DNA of 64,000 nucleotides from Symbiodinium natans (taxonomy: Eukaryota > Sar > Dinophyceae > Suessiales > Symbiodiniaceae). This document shows positions 1-9,592 of this stretch, piece after piece. Below the pieces are notes generated by a model. It did not search any database, was not told the DNA's origin, and saw nothing but the letters and a program-made list of their open reading frames with translations. Made by a program: the position numbers and the translations under genes. The stretch covers positions 1,486,576 to 1,550,575 of the forward strand of contig CAJNDS010001779.1 of NCBI GenBank assembly GCA_905221605.1. The letters run 5' to 3'. Within the stretch, counting starts at the first letter, position 1. Every line of letters starts with the position of its first letter.

Positions 1-28
1 AACCCCCCTGCCATTCTGATTGCCCCAG

Positions 29-96
29 GGAAGCAGCTCAGTGAGGAGGACACGGAGTATCCGCTGATCACTCGCTTGGGGCCCTGGGCATGCTAG
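29..96 (+). CDS. exon fragment, unidentified
   Basis: Opens directly after a pyrimidine-rich AG acceptor ending at 28. After two leading bases the frame reads KQLSEEDTEYPLITRLGPWA and meets TAG at 94-96. Composition is unlike the flanking repeats. It may be a last exon, or the stop may lie beyond an unseen donor. Confidence 0.42.
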
Positions 97-129
97 TAGT
101 TGGAGGGCTCGCGGGCTTAGGTTCAGGGT

Positions 130-235
130 TTAGGGTTTAGGGTTTAGGGTTTAGGGTTTAGGGTTTAGGGTTTAGGGTTTAGGGTTTAGGGTTTAGGGTT
201 TAGTGTCTAGGGTTTAGGGTTTAGGGCCTAGGGTT
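130..235 (+). repeat. TTTAGGG array
   Basis: About 14 heptamers, a few degenerate at the right end. It follows the exon at 29-96, so it sits on the donor side of an intron. Confidence 0.95.
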
Positions 236-270
236 GAGTTTCGGAGTGGAGGGTTACGGTCCCTTCCTTC

Positions 271-296
271 GTAGCCCACTGGTACCCTATTGCGCC
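271..296 (+). mobile_element. TIR-E left end (partial)
   Basis: Starts GTAGCCCACTGGTACCC, matching the left end of the complete TIR-E copy at 42865. The 35 bases before it (about 236-270) form an open frame ending just before this GT, so the element's first two bases could again be the donor. No right end was found before the next telomere array. Confidence 0.45.
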
Positions 297-314
297 TTTT
301 TGGTTCGAGGCTGC

Positions 315-526
315 CTAAACCTTAAACCCTAAACCCTAAACCCTAAACCCTAAACCCTAAACCCTAAACCCTAAACCCTAAACCCTAAACCCTAAACCCT
401 AAACCCTAAACCCTAAACCCTAAACCCTAAACCCTAAACCCTAAACCCTAAACCCTAAACCCTAAACCCTAAACCCTAAACCCTAAACCCTAAACCCTAA
501 ACCCTAAACCCTAAACCCTAAACCCG
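315..526 (-). repeat. CCCTAAA array
   Basis: About 30 near-perfect units. With the TTTAGGG array at 130-235 it makes an inverted pair inside one presumed intron. Confidence 0.97.
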
Positions 527-599
527 AAACCCCAAAAGGGTGCGGGTTTCATGGTGTGGTTGCTGGGCCACCAAAGCTTCTTCTACTGACCCTCAAGCC

Positions 600-770
600 C
601 CAGACCCCAAGCCCCAAGCCCTGAACCCCAAACCCCAAACCCTAAAACGCAACACCCAAACCCCAAACCCCAAACCCCAAACCCCAAACCCCAAACCCCG
701 AACCCTAAACCCTAAACCCTAAACCCTAAACCCTAAACCCCAAACCCTAAACCCCAAACCCTAAACCCCG
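600..770 (-). repeat. degenerate CCCCAAA/CCCTAAA repeats
   Basis: CCCCAAA units have no stop on the plus strand, which explains the spurious NPKPQ open frame across 540-722. Confidence 0.9.
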
Positions 771-805
771 AAAGTCGGAAAATTCTCGAGGTTGCAACTC
801 TTTAG

Positions 806-860
806 TCCGTGAGATCGACGACGAGATGATGAACATCCATCGTTTTGCCCGGGGGCCTTC
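806..860 (+). CDS. internal exon fragment
   Basis: Bounded by tttag (ends 805) and a canonical donor GTAAG (starts 861). After two bases the frame reads REIDDEMMNIHRFARGP with two bases left over. It is flanked by CCCTAAA upstream and TTTAGGG downstream. Family unknown. Confidence 0.5.
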
Positions 861-889
861 GTAAGACGGTAGGGGCGCTTAGGTGTTTC

Positions 890-1008
890 AGGGTTTAGGG
901 TTTAGGGTTTAGGGTTTAGGGTTCAGGGTGTTTAGAGTTTACAGTTCAGGGTTCACGGTTTAGGATTTAGGGTTCCGGGCTTGGGGTTTAGGGTTTAGGG
1001 TTTAGGGC
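890..1008 (+). repeat. degenerate TTTAGGG array
   Basis: About 15 units with point variants, on the donor side of exon 806-860. The stretch 1009-1250 is C/A-rich sequence with no convincing coding frame. Confidence 0.9.
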
Positions 1009-1252
1009 TCCAGCACTTTTGTTTCATGTAAGACCACCCACTCCCCCACCCCAAAACAAAAGAAATACGTAAATACAGAAGAAATACAAACAGCAAGAAA
1101 AGGGGAACCGATAACCCCAACCCTAAACTTGTTAATCCACCCCCCCAACTCCTGAACACTAAGGCAATTTACCAGATTAGTGGTCCACAAAAAGGCCCAG
1201 AATTTGTTTCGAGGCACTCCAAAACCCCCACAGCCCTGAAGGTCCCCCAAAA

Positions 1253-1333
1253 CCCTAAACCCTAAACCCTAATCCCTAAACCCTGAACCCTGAACCCTGA
1301 GCCCTAAACCCCAAACCCTAAACCCTAAACCTC
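1253..1333 (-). repeat. CCCTAAA array
   Basis: About 11 units including CCCTGAA variants, just upstream of the exon at 1354. Confidence 0.9.
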
Positions 1334-1353
1334 CACATTCTGGGTTGCTTCAG

Positions 1354-1400
1354 CTTCGTTCTCGGACGTCCGCCGACCTCAAAGGGCTTTGGGGTTGAAC
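1354..1400 (+). CDS. exon fragment
   Basis: Follows the acceptor ttgcttcag (ends 1353). The frame reads FVLGRPPTSKGFGVE and runs to a possible GT donor at 1401. Family not recognised. Confidence 0.38.
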
Positions 1401-1654
1401 GTTTAGGGTTAGTGTTAGGGTTTTCAGGGTTTAGGGTTTAGGGTTTAGGGTGAGTGTTAGGGTTTTCAGGGTTGGGGTTTAGGGTTTAGGCTTTAGGGTT
1501 TTTCAGGGTTTTCGTGGGTGGGGCTTGGGGGTTTTCCCCGATACCCAAAAGCCCCCAAAAGCCCGAGGCAACCCCTCTAGGCCGAATGAAACCTCGAAGC
1601 TAGATGGGGGTTCACGAAAATAGGGTTTCGGGTTCAGGTTTAGGGTTTAGGGTG

Positions 1655-1722
1655 GGACTTCTAATATAGACCCAGTAGTAGGATCCCCTTATAAAAAGGA
1701 CCCCAAGAAGGTACCCTACCCC
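1655..1722 (+). mobile_element. dispersed element shared with 59.5 kb
   Basis: Contains agtaggatccccttataaa and a flanking 'gacccc..aaggtaccc' segment that recur with small changes near 59500-59560. It is a candidate short interspersed element; its ends are not defined. Confidence 0.4.
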
Positions 1723-1778
1723 CACATAATTCCCGAAGCACCCAACAGCCCTAGCCCTCCTCTAGCTAAAGGGTGCAG

Positions 1779-1941
1779 AACCCCACAGCTTTTCGAGACA
1801 CCGTCCCAAACCCAGGTCCGGGACATCTACTCGAAGAAGTTCCCAGAGCCAGGGGCTTTGAGAGTCTTCTGTTTTGGTGCTTTGGGCGGTTCCGGGTTTG
1901 AATTCGAGTTTCAAGGCTTTCGGGCTTCGGAGCTATTGATG
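1779..1941 (+). CDS. exon fragment, possibly thioesterase-like
   Basis: One of the longest clean islands. After the acceptor ggtgcag and one base, the frame reads TPQLFETPSQTQVRDIYSKK and later ALRVFCFGALGGSGFEF, up to a possible GC donor at 1942. The second piece faintly recalls the start of type II thioesterases (LFCFP..AGG), but no catalytic motif is present, so that call is weak. Confidence 0.45.
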
Positions 1942-1944
1942 GCT

Positions 1945-2048
1945 AACCCTAAACCCTAAACCCTAAACCCTAAACCCTAAACCCTAAACCCTAAACCCTA
2001 AACCCTAAACCCTAAACCCTAAACCCTAAACCCTAAACCCTAAACCCT
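1945..2048 (-). repeat. CCCTAAA array
   Basis: About 15 units between two exon-like islands. Confidence 0.96.
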
Positions 2049-2059
2049 GATCCCTTCAG

Positions 2060-2153
2060 GGACCTGTGGCTCGGTGTCCGAAACCGGAACGCATCTCTTC
2101 CGCATGGGGTCTGTCCTGCTCCTAGACTGGGCTGGGTGGAGTTTCAGGGTTAG
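2060..2153 (+). CDS. exon fragment
   Basis: Acceptor cccttcag ends at 2059. The frame DLWLGVRNRNASLPHGVC continues to TAG at 2151-2153, which is already repeat sequence, so the true exon probably ends near 2140. Confidence 0.38.
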
Positions 2154-2250
2154 GGTTTAGGGTTTAGGGTTTAGGGTTTAGGGTTTAGGGTTTAGGGTTT
2201 AGGGCTTTTGGGGGGGGGGGGAGGGGGATAGCAGAGCGCTCTAGCCCTTA

Positions 2251-2403
2251 ATGACCCTGAAGATCCCTCACACCCTCATCAACTACAAGCTCGCAACCCG
2301 TCGAGCCCGGTGTCCGCCTCCGCCAAGGCTTGAGTCCATCGTGACAAGTCCACTGGACTACTTGCAGGCACACGGCCGCTGTTGGAAATGCCTAAACCCC
2401 TAA
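2251..2403 (+). CDS. exon fragment or small frame with ATG
   Basis: Starts at an ATG and reads MTLKIPHTLINYKLATRRAR, then a proline-rich and basic stretch with YLQAHGRCWKC, to TAA at 2401-2403. The end overlaps repeat sequence. Family not recognised. Confidence 0.38.
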   Translation: MTLKIPHTLINYKLATRRARCPPPPRLESIVTSPLDYLQAHGRCWKCLNP

Positions 2404-2499
2404 ACCCAAGATTTGCTGTGCAGGAGGAAGGGCCTGGAGTATTTTCTGGTTTCTGGGTTTAGGGGAGAGATGACCGATAGTAACATGTGCGCGCCGCAG

Positions 2500-2532
2500 G
2501 TGGCTTTTGAAGGGCTTAAGGCTCGTTATTAA
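2500..2532 (+). CDS. short possible last exon
   Basis: Acceptor gcgccgcag ends at 2499; the frame VAFEGLKARY stops at TAA 2530-2532. Confidence 0.28.
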   Translation: MAFEGLKARY

Positions 2533-2572
2533 ACCAAAACCCTGGACCCTAAACCCTAAACCCTCTTTTCAG

Positions 2573-2677
2573 TTCAATGCGATGCGGTCTAAACGTTTTT
2601 GCAACTGTGCCAATGCCTTCGGTATCTTGCAGGTTCCCACGAATCAGAGGAGGTTGCTACTGTTTTCGGGCCGTTAA
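2573..2677 (+). CDS. exon fragment
   Basis: The acceptor cctcttttcag is strongly pyrimidine-rich. In phase 0 the frame reads FNAMRSKRFCNCANAFGILQ, then VPTNQRRLLLFSGR and TAA at 2675-2677. A second acceptor-like cttgcag lies inside at about 2630. Family unknown. Confidence 0.43.
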   Translation, partial: FNAMRSKRFCNCANAFGILQVPTNQRRLLLFSGR

Positions 2678-2796
2678 GGGCGTGGGGTTCAACGGTTCTT
2701 GTCATGAGTATTCTTAGCATTGCGAATACTATCGCATGATTCCGTCTACCGTTGCCCTAAACCCTGAATTCTGGAAGGTCGAAGAACACCAAACAC

Positions 2797-2799
2797 CCC

Positions 2800-2830
<31 letters not shown>

Positions 2831-2839
2831 AAAAAAAAA
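2797..2839. repeat. compound homopolymer C(n)A(n)
   Basis: A run of about two dozen C followed directly by about 19 A. Its complement-type mate T(n)G(n) occurs at 33711 and 51658. Confidence 0.95.
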
Positions 2840-2899
2840 GCGGAATGAACCTGAAGCTTCGAACCGCAGGACCTAAGATACACTTGGAGACCTAAACCG

Positions 2900-3088
2900 C
2901 TACACCGAACCCTCAACCCTAAACTCTTGAACCCTAAACCCTAAACCCGAAACCCTACAAGGCCCAAACCCTAAACCCTAAACCCTCCAAGGCCCCAAAC
3001 CCTGAACCCTAAGCCCTAAGCCCTAAGCCCTAAGCCCTAAACCCTAAACCCTAAACCCTAAACCCTAAACCCTAAACCCTAAACCCTA
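2900..3088 (-). repeat. CCCTAAA/CCCTAAG array
   Basis: Mixed units; a block of CCCTAAG lies within CCCTAAA. Confidence 0.92.
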
Positions 3089-3097
3089 GATTTCCAG

Positions 3098-3184
3098 ATG
3101 TTTGACCGCGACTGGGAGCCTGAAGGTGGTCCAGCGAATCGGCAACACCAAGGCCGCTGTGCTGCCAAGAGGGCGAGGGTTTAG
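3098..3184 (+). CDS. exon fragment
   Basis: After tagatttccag the frame reads MFDRDWEPEGGPANRQHQGR, then CAAKRA, and runs into TTTAGGG-type sequence (TAG 3182-3184). The M may be internal, since the AG acceptor immediately precedes it. Confidence 0.4.
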   Translation: MFDRDWEPEGGPANRQHQGRCAAKRARV

Positions 3185-3193
3185 GGTTTAGGT

Positions 3194-3225
<32 letters not shown>

Positions 3226-3264
3226 GGTTGTTTAGGTTGAGGGTCGAGGGTTTAGGGTTTAGGT

Positions 3265-3345
<81 letters not shown>

Positions 3346-3362
3346 GGTTTAGGGTTTAGACT
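3182..3362 (+). repeat. TTGAGGG variant array
   Basis: About 20 units of TTGAGGG between TTTAGGG ends: local homogenisation of one variant. Confidence 0.93.
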
Positions 3363-3496
3363 TTAGGGTTTGCTTGAGAACCACCCCCCTGCCCCCCCCC
3401 CCCCCCCCCCCCCCCCCAAACAAAGAATGACAAAACAAAAAGCAAAATACTAAGTAAAAATATGAAACAATAAAGAAACAATATCAGTAATCACAT

Positions 3497-3515
3497 ATAT
3501 ATATATATACATATG

Positions 3516-3558
<43 letters not shown>

Positions 3559-3573
3559 CTATATATATATACA
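3497..3573. repeat. (TA)n microsatellite
   Basis: AT dinucleotide tract with a few C and G interruptions, inside an AT-rich stretch from about 3420 to 3650. Confidence 0.95.
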
Positions 3574-3624
3574 TACACATAAATTTGTTCCCTATAAAGG
3601 CAAAGTACAGGGATTAGTATCTTA

Positions 3625-3662
3625 CATTTTGGGGGTTCTTAAACAAATAGTAGTTCAGGGTT
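3625..3662 (+). repeat. element shared with 37.3 kb
   Basis: 'gggggttcttaaacaaatag' and the following tagttcag recur, slightly changed, at about 37353-37380, directly before an exon there. Confidence 0.4.
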
Positions 3663-3760
3663 TGGTGATCAGGGGTTTAGCGTTTCGGGTGTGTAGGGTG
3701 TAGAGCTTAGGGGCAAGGACTGGGCTTACCGGTTCACCTTGTGAACGCCAATAATGCAAG

Positions 3761-3832
3761 GACCTCACCACGATCGACTTCTCCGACATCCTTCCGAACA
3801 CTGCGGTGATGGCCATCACCGTCGGAGGCTGA
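3761..3832 (+). CDS. exon fragment, probable last exon
   Basis: Acceptor ataatgcaag ends at 3760. The phase-0 frame DLTTIDFSDILPNTAVMAIT, then VGG, reaches TGA at 3830-3832. The preceding in-frame codon is a stop, so the start is fixed by the acceptor. Confidence 0.5.
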   Translation, partial: DLTTIDFSDILPNTAVMAITVGG

Positions 3833-4277
3833 AAAGGCAACCCTCACCCCCTGAAGTTGTCTTACTCTAAGCCCGAAATAAACCCTAATTGAACACTAGT
3901 TGAACCCACGTTCACCCCAATTAAACCCCCAATTAACCTTGTAAATACACCCTAATTAAGCCCTAAATAACCCCAATTCTAAAGCTACGCGACCCGCTTC
4001 GGCCGGGGTCTCCCTTCACGGCAGCAGTGAGGAGTAGCAGAATTAAGGCAAGGTGGTGGGGAGGCAGGGGGGCTGGGAGTGGGAGGGGAGGGTGGACGGC
4101 CAGAAGCGTTTGATGTCCATTCCGACCCATTCCAAGCAACAAAGTACCACGTACAGGGTGCAAACTTCACCCTCAAACCCCCAAAGCCCCACAACCATAA
4201 ACTCGCCAGTTGTCGAAAAAGCACATCGAGGAGTTCTGGGGGTAGTAGGATTACGGGGACTGAGGGTGCCCCCTTCA

Positions 4278-4470
4278 AGGCCAGGACGAATAGAAGTTGT
4301 ATGTGATATCATTCTGAATTTGCGGAGTTATTCGTTCAGCCAAGCGGGCGCCGTACGAAGCCCCGGTCTCTGGAGGCCACATGCTCAACTTGCTGCAACT
4401 GCTGAACTTGACAGCATATCCTCCTGAATTTGCAAGGCTATTTGTCTGAACAAGTCGGCACTGCACAAAG
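4278..4470 (+). repeat. dispersed element shared with 39.0 and 59.6 kb
   Basis: Contains tatgtgatatcattctgaat, 'ggaggccacatgctcaa' and tatttgtctgaacaagtc, all recognisable at 39030-39165; a looser relative lies at 59580-59760. The open frames here differ between copies, so it is unlikely to be coding. The adjoining 3850-4277 holds no recognised gene. Confidence 0.5.
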
Positions 4471-4519
4471 ATGCGCCTCCAACAAAGCTCCACAAACGAA
4501 TTAAGTCCGTTCTTGTTGG

Positions 4520-4632
4520 GTTTTGTTTAGGGTTTAGGGTTCAGGGTTTGGGTTTAGGGTTTGAGGTTTAGGGTTTGGGGTTTAGGGTCTAGGGTTTGGG
4601 TTTAGGGTTTAGGATTTAGGGTTTAGGGTTCC
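4520..4632 (+). repeat. degenerate TTTAGGG array
   Basis: About 15 units with TTTGGGG and TTCAGGG variants. Confidence 0.9.
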
Positions 4633-4693
4633 CTTTGTACACCTTCAACCCCAGCTACTTCTTTTTCTTTAGAGGCTACTCTGGGGCCCTTAA

Positions 4694-4801
4694 GATGGTC
4701 CCTAGCCCCCGTTTATAGGGTTCGGAAGGGGCCCTTGGGTCGTATCGAGTTTATAAGGGGTCCCCTTTTAAGTGCCCATATTCAGGGACCAGGTAACGAC
4801 C
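4694..4801. mobile_element. TIR-D element copy
   Basis: Left end like ATGGTCCCT, right end like AGGGACCAGGTAACGACC; ends are inverted repeats of each other. Internal 'tataaggggtcccctttt' matches the copy at 30117-30244. Confidence 0.5.
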
Positions 4802-4806
4802 CTGGC

Positions 4807-4885
4807 ATGTTCCCCCTTTTACTAACTGCTCCTTAATAGGGCTTCTATTTGGGGGTACTGGAACCCCCATTAAGGACTGTTACCC
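4807..4885. mobile_element. TIR-C element copy
   Basis: Fold-back structure: cccccttttactaactgct at the left and attaaggactgttac at the right. Related to the fuller copy at 32346-32431. Confidence 0.5.
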
Positions 4886-5055
4886 TAAACCCTAAACCCT
4901 AAACCCTAAACCCTAAACCCTAAACCCTAAACCCTAAACCCTAAACCCTAAACCCTAAACCCTAAACCCTAAACCCTGAACCCTGAACCCTGAACCCTGA
5001 ACCCTGAACCCTGAACCCTGAACCCTATAACCCTGAACCCTAAAACCCTAAACCC
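4883..5055 (-). repeat. CCCTAAA then CCCTGAA array
   Basis: Sharp switch from CCCTAAA to eight or so CCCTGAA units near 4975. Confidence 0.95.
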
Positions 5056-5208
5056 TGTCAGTCTGCGGGCGGACAATCGTGAGCCTGTAAGGTCACTGCT
5101 TCCATGACTGCGGGCACGCAGCTCCCAAGGCCGGGTCCGTGTTTAAGGGCTTCTAGGGTTTAGGGTTTAGGGTTTAGGGTTTCGGGTTTAGGGTCCCAAA
5201 TTAAGCTA

Positions 5209-5314
5209 ATATAGGGGCCTTGGTAGTTAGAACAGGGTTTTGGGGGGGTTGTTTCTGTCTATTTCTTAAGGGACCTAAAGGGAATACACTTACTAATTAT
5301 TCCGACCCCTATAT
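5209..5314. mobile_element. TIR-B element copy (reverse orientation)
   Basis: Left ATATAGGGGCC, right CCGACCCCTATAT. Inside are 'agggacctaaagggaata' and 'ttactaattattccgacc', the reverse complement of the motifs in the copies at 11267 and 20559. Confidence 0.6.
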
Positions 5315-5412
5315 TCGGGCTTTTGGGGGTTTAGGGCTTTCTGAGGGGTAGGTGTTTCGGGCTTAGGAGTTTTAGGAGTTTAGGGGTTCAGGGTCGAGGG
5401 CTTTAGGAATCC

Positions 5413-5680
5413 TAAGCCCTAAGCCCTAAACCCTAAACCCTAAACCCCAAACCCCAACCCTAAACCCCAAACCCCAAACCCCAAACCCTAAACCCTAAAC
5501 CCTAAACCCAGGCGTTTAGGAGTTTTGAGCTTCGGGCCCAGGGGCTGCGGGGTTTCTGGCTCCCGAAGCATCACCCCAACCTTGGATCCCGGGACCCCCT
5601 AAACCCCAAACCCCAAACCCCAAACCCCAAACCCTAAACCCTTAACCCTAAACCCCAAACCCTAAACCCCAAACCCCAAA
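5413..5680 (-). repeat. CCCTAAA/CCCCAAA repeats with a small island
   Basis: Two repeat blocks (5413-5510 and 5600-5680). The 90 bases between them carry a possible frame GLRGFWLPKHHPNLGSRDP, too weak to call a separate exon. Confidence 0.85.
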
Positions 5681-5693
5681 AAGTCCCTACAAG

Positions 5694-5776
5694 AAGCCCT
5701 GAGGATCCCACAAGCAACTTCAAAAGCACCGAGGCAGGAGTTGGACAAGCTGCTGGTGGCTTGTGCGTGGGGCTCG
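5694..5776 (+). CDS. internal exon with GC donor
   Basis: Acceptor ctacaag ends at 5693. The frame (first G of GAA borrowed) reads EALRIPQATSKAPRQELDKL, then LVACAWGS, and stops at a GC donor GCAAGT at 5777, the preferred form of GC-AG donors. Family not recognised. Confidence 0.52.
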
Positions 5777-5792
5777 GCAAGTTCTTTCAAGC

Positions 5793-5958
5793 CTAAACCC
5801 TAAACCCTAAACCCTAAACCCTAAACCCTAAACCCTAAACCCTAAACCCTAAACCCTAAACCCTAGACCCTAGACCCTAAACCCTAAACCCTAAACCCTA
5901 AACCCTAAACCCCAAACCCTAGACCCTAAACCCTAAACCCTAAACCCTAACCCAAACC
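5793..5958 (-). repeat. CCCTAAA array
   Basis: About 23 units with some CCCTAGA variants, immediately left of the satellite. Confidence 0.95.
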
Positions 5959-5965
5959 CGATTCA

Positions 5966-8386
5966 CCACAATGAGAGCTGGGCCTCAAGTGCCTTGGCAT
6001 GATTCCATCCGGACTCTCTTAAATCTGAGCGTGCCGCATTGAGCCAGTGACGCATGCTATGCTCGCTGCAAAGTTGTCTTCTCGTCATTGCTGGGATGGT
6101 CTGAACGAAGTGTTGTGAGGGCCGTGCATTCGATGCATGGTATGAGCCAACGTTATTATTGTTGCTCTGAGCGACGAGCTTGAGGCTGTTGTTGTTCCGG
6201 TGATGCTCTTGCGTGTGCCATGATGTGCAAAATGAAATTTACCACAATGAGAGCTGGGCACAAGTGCCTTGGCATGATTCCATCCGGACCCACTTAAATC
6301 TGAGCGTGCCGCATTGAGCCAGTGACGCATGCTATGCTCGCTGCAAAGTTGTCTTCTCGTCATTGCTGGGATGGTTTGAACGAAGTGTTGTGAAGGCCGT
6401 GCATTCGGTGCATGGTATGAGCCAACGTTATTATTGTTGCTCTGAGCGACGAGCTTGAGGCTGTTGTTGCTCCGGTGATGCTCTTTCGTGTGCCATGATG
6501 TGCTAAATGAAATTTACCACAATGAGAGCTGGGCACAAGTGCCTTGGCATGATTCCATCCGGACCCACTTAAATCTGAGCGTGCCGCATTGAGCCAGTGA
6601 CGCATGCTATGCTCGCTGCAAAGTTGTCTTCTCGTCATTGCTGGGATGGTCTGAACGAAGTGTTGTGAAGGCCGTGCATTCGGTGCATCGTATGAGCCAA
6701 CGTTATTATTGTCTCGTCATTGCTGGGATGGTCTGAACGAAGTGTTGTGAAGGCCGTGCATTCGGAGCATGGTATGAGCCAACGTTATTGTTGCTCTGAG
6801 CGACGGGCTTGAGGCTGTTGTTGCTCCGGTGATGCTCTTTCGTGTGCCATGATGTGCAAAATGAAATTTACCACAATGAGAGCTGGGCACAAGTGTCTTG
6901 GCATGATTCCATCCGGACCCACTTAAATCTGAGCGTGCCGCATTGAGCCAGTGACGCATGCTATGCTCGCTGCAAAGTTGTCTTCTCGTCATTGCTGGGA
7001 TGGTCTGAACGAAGTGTTGTGAAGGCCGTGCATTCGGTGCATGGTATGAGCCAACGTTATGATTGTTGTTCTGAGCGACGAGCTTGAGGCTGTTGTTGCT
7101 CCGGTGATGCTCTTGCGTGTGCCATGATGTGCAAAATGAAATTTACCACAATGAGAGCTGGGCACAAGTGTCTTGGCATGATTCCATCCGGACCCACTTA
7201 AATCTGAGCGTGCCGCATTGAGCCAGTGACGCATGCTATGCTCGCTGCAAAGTTGTCTTCTCGTCATTGCTGGGATGGTCTGAACGAAGTGTTGTGAAGG
7301 CCGTGCATTCGGTGCATGGTATGAGCCAACGTTATGACTGTTGCTCTGAGCGACCAGCTTGAGGCTGTTGTTGCTCCGGTGATGCTCTTGCGTGTGCCAT
7401 GATGTGCAAAATGAAATTTACCACAATGAGAGCTGGGCACAAGTGCCTTGGCATGATTCCATCCGGACCCACTTAAATCTGAGCGTGCCGCATTGAGCCA
7501 GTGACGCATGCTATGCTCGCTGCAAAGTTGTTTTCTCGTCATTGCTGGGATGGTCTGAACGAAGTGTTGTGAAGGCCGTACATTCGGTGCATCGTATGAG
7601 CCAACGTTATTATTGTCTCGTCATTGCTGGGATGGTCTGAACGAAGTGTTGTGAAGGCCGTGCATTCGGAGCATGGTATGAGCCAACGTTATTGTTGCTC
7701 TGAGCGACGAGCTTGAGGCTGTTGTTGCTCCGGTGATGCTCTTTCGTGTGCCATGATGTGCAAAATGAAATTTACCACAATGAGAGCTGGGCACAAGTGC
7801 CTTGGCATGATTCCATCCGGACCCACTTAAATCTGAGCGTGCCGCATTGAGCCAGTGACGCATGCTATGCTCGCTGCAAAGTTGTCTTCTCGTCATTGCT
7901 GGGATGGTCTGAACGAAGTGTTGTGAAGGCCGTGCATTCGGAGCATGGTATGAGCCAACGTTATGACTGTTGCTCTGAGCGACGAGCTTGAGGCTGTTGT
8001 TGCTTCGGTGATGCTCTTGCGTGTGCCATGATGCGCAAAATGAAATTTACCACAATGAGAGCTGGGCACAAGTGCCTTGGCATGATTCCATCCGGACCCA
8101 CTTAAATCTGAGCGTGCCGCATCGAGCCAGTGACGCATGCTATGCTCGCTGCAAAGTTGTCTTCTCGTCATTGCTGGGATGGTCTGAACGAAGTGTTGTG
8201 AAGGCCGTGCATTCGGAGCATGGTATGAGCCAACGTTATGACTGTTTCTCTGAGCGACGAGCTTGAGGCTGTTGTTGCTTCGGTAATGCTCTTGTGTAGC
8301 CATGATGTGCTAAATGAAATTTACCACAATGAGAGCTGGGCACAAGTGTCTTGGCATGATTCCATCCGGACCCACTTAAATCTGAG
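5966..8386. repeat. 275-bp satellite with 904-bp higher-order period
   Basis: Nine copies start with ttaccacaatgagagctggg or close variants near 5966, 6240, 6515, 6868, 7142, 7418, 7770, 8046 and 8320. Most spacings are about 275, two are about 354 because a 79-base piece beginning 'ctcgtcattgctgggatgg' is repeated (6714 and 7618). That makes a 904-base higher-order unit. Each unit keeps an open minus-strand frame (starting MTRRQLCSEHSMRHW, 91-92 codons). Non-coding satellite is favoured, since the plus strand is also open in places. Confidence 0.95.
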
Positions 8387-8452
8387 TTTACGGCAAAGTT
8401 CTTGCGCTTGCTTACGTTGCATACCCTACACCTACACCCTAAACCCTGTCAG

Positions 8453-8532
8453 AATATCTTTGTTCCATTTGAGCACTCGAATGCAAACGGGGGCAGGTTG
8501 TTCAACACCGACCCTGAACTAGACGCCTGCAG
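8453..8532 (+). CDS. internal exon fragment
   Basis: Acceptor aaaccctgtcag ends at 8452. In phase 0 the frame reads NIFVPFEHSNANGGRLFNTD, then PELDAC, with a possible GC donor (CAG|GCATGC) at 8533. The same frame stays open to TAA near 8631, so the end is uncertain. Family unknown. Confidence 0.5.
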
Positions 8533-8794
8533 GCATGCTAAGCAAGAACCCTACATACATGTGAATATGTGTATAAAGAGATACACACCTCGTATGGTGT
8601 GTGCATCATCAGCCTCTCAGGCTTTATGGTAAAGTGTTTTGCCTGTCTAAGAGAGCTTCAGAAGCATTGCATCCTAACGCTAATTCGCCCTACTACTCCT
8701 AAACCCTAAACCCTAAACCCCAAACCCGAAACCCTAAACCCTAAACCCGAAACCCTAGACCCTAAACCCTGAAGCCTAAACCCCGCAACCGAAG

Positions 8795-8896
8795 TCGCCA
8801 AAGGACGAGGCCTTCCTGCTGAACGACTGCAAGCGAGATGTCTTGCTGTACCTCGAGAGTCGAATGTCTGGGCCCCAGGATGGGGAGGCCCCCTGA
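8795..8896 (+). CDS. probable last exon
   Basis: Acceptor aaccgaag ends at 8794. The phase-0 frame reads SPKDEAFLLNDCKRDVLLYL, then ESRMSGPQDGEAP, and closes with TGA 8894-8896. Charged composition typical of a soluble protein. The 65-codon frame on the other strand is its shadow plus repeat. Confidence 0.55.
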   Translation, partial: SPKDEAFLLNDCKRDVLLYLESRMSGPQDGEAP

Positions 8897-8954
8897 AACC
8901 CATTTTTTAAGGGTTTTGAGGGGTTTAGGGTTTAGACCCTGGGTTTCGGCTTAA

Positions 8955-9180
8955 CCACAAACCCCTAAACCCCCAAACCCCCAAACCCCCAAACCCCCAA
9001 ACCCCCAAACCCCCAAACCCCCAAACCCCCAAACCCCCAAACCCCCCAAACCCTAAACCCCAAACCCCAAACCCCAAACCCTAAACCATAAACCCTAAAC
9101 CCCAAACCCCAAACCCTAAACCCTAAACCCTAAACCCCAAACCCCAAACCCCAAACCCTAAATCCTAAACCCTAAACCCT
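8955..9180 (-). repeat. CCCCCAAA, CCCCAAA and CCCTAAA arrays
   Basis: Begins with ten or so octamers CCCCCAAA, then heptamer variants. Confidence 0.94.
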
Positions 9181-9191
9181 ATCCGCGAAAG

Positions 9192-9262
9192 GAATGACGC
9201 TTGGTGCCATTCCTGAACCCCAAGCTTTGACTCCTCGAACCATCTCGAGTTGGTCAGCCTAA
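9192..9262 (+). CDS. probable last exon
   Basis: Acceptor gcgaaag ends at 9191; the frame MTLGAIPEPQALTPRTISSW, then SA, stops at TAA 9260-9262. Confidence 0.4.
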
Positions 9263-9454
9263 GCCCTACTAGGGTTTAGGGTTTGGGGTTTAGGGTTTAG
9301 GGATTAGGGTGTGGGGTTTGGGGTTTGGGGTTTAGGGTTTAGGATTTGGGGTTTAGGGTTTGGGGTTTAGGGTCCACTAAACCCTAAGTCCTCAAGCCCT
9401 AAAGCCCAGGTTCCTGGACAGGGGCCTGTGTGCGCCAGACCCAAACCCCCAAAC

Positions 9455-9560
9455 CCGAAACCCGAAACCCTAAACCCTAAACCCTAAACCCGAAACCCGA
9501 AACCCTAAACCCGAAACCCTAAACCCCTAACCCTAAACCCGAAACCCTAAACCCTAACAC
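9455..9560 (-). repeat. CCCTAAA/CCCGAAA array
   Basis: Alternating CCCTAAA and CCCGAAA units. Confidence 0.92.
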
Positions 9561-9592
9561 CCGGAGGTCCGGGCTGGCGCCGAACCTTTCAG

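Noticed and set aside
1-530. A true chromosome end
   Set aside because: Arrays are short, in both orientations, interrupted by exon-like islands and continue over all 64 kb; these are interstitial repeats.
540-722. NPKPQ / LNPKPQT proteins (also 12778, 38277)
   Set aside because: Translation of CCCCAAA or CCCTAAA repeats, which leave one strand open.
4053-4427. 124-codon gene
   Set aside because: Overlaps three minus-strand frames and a dispersed element whose second copy (39027) does not keep the frame.
6085-7896. Family of 91-92 codon genes on minus strand
   Set aside because: They are one frame of a tandem satellite, overlap no splice or start context, and plus frames are open in places too.
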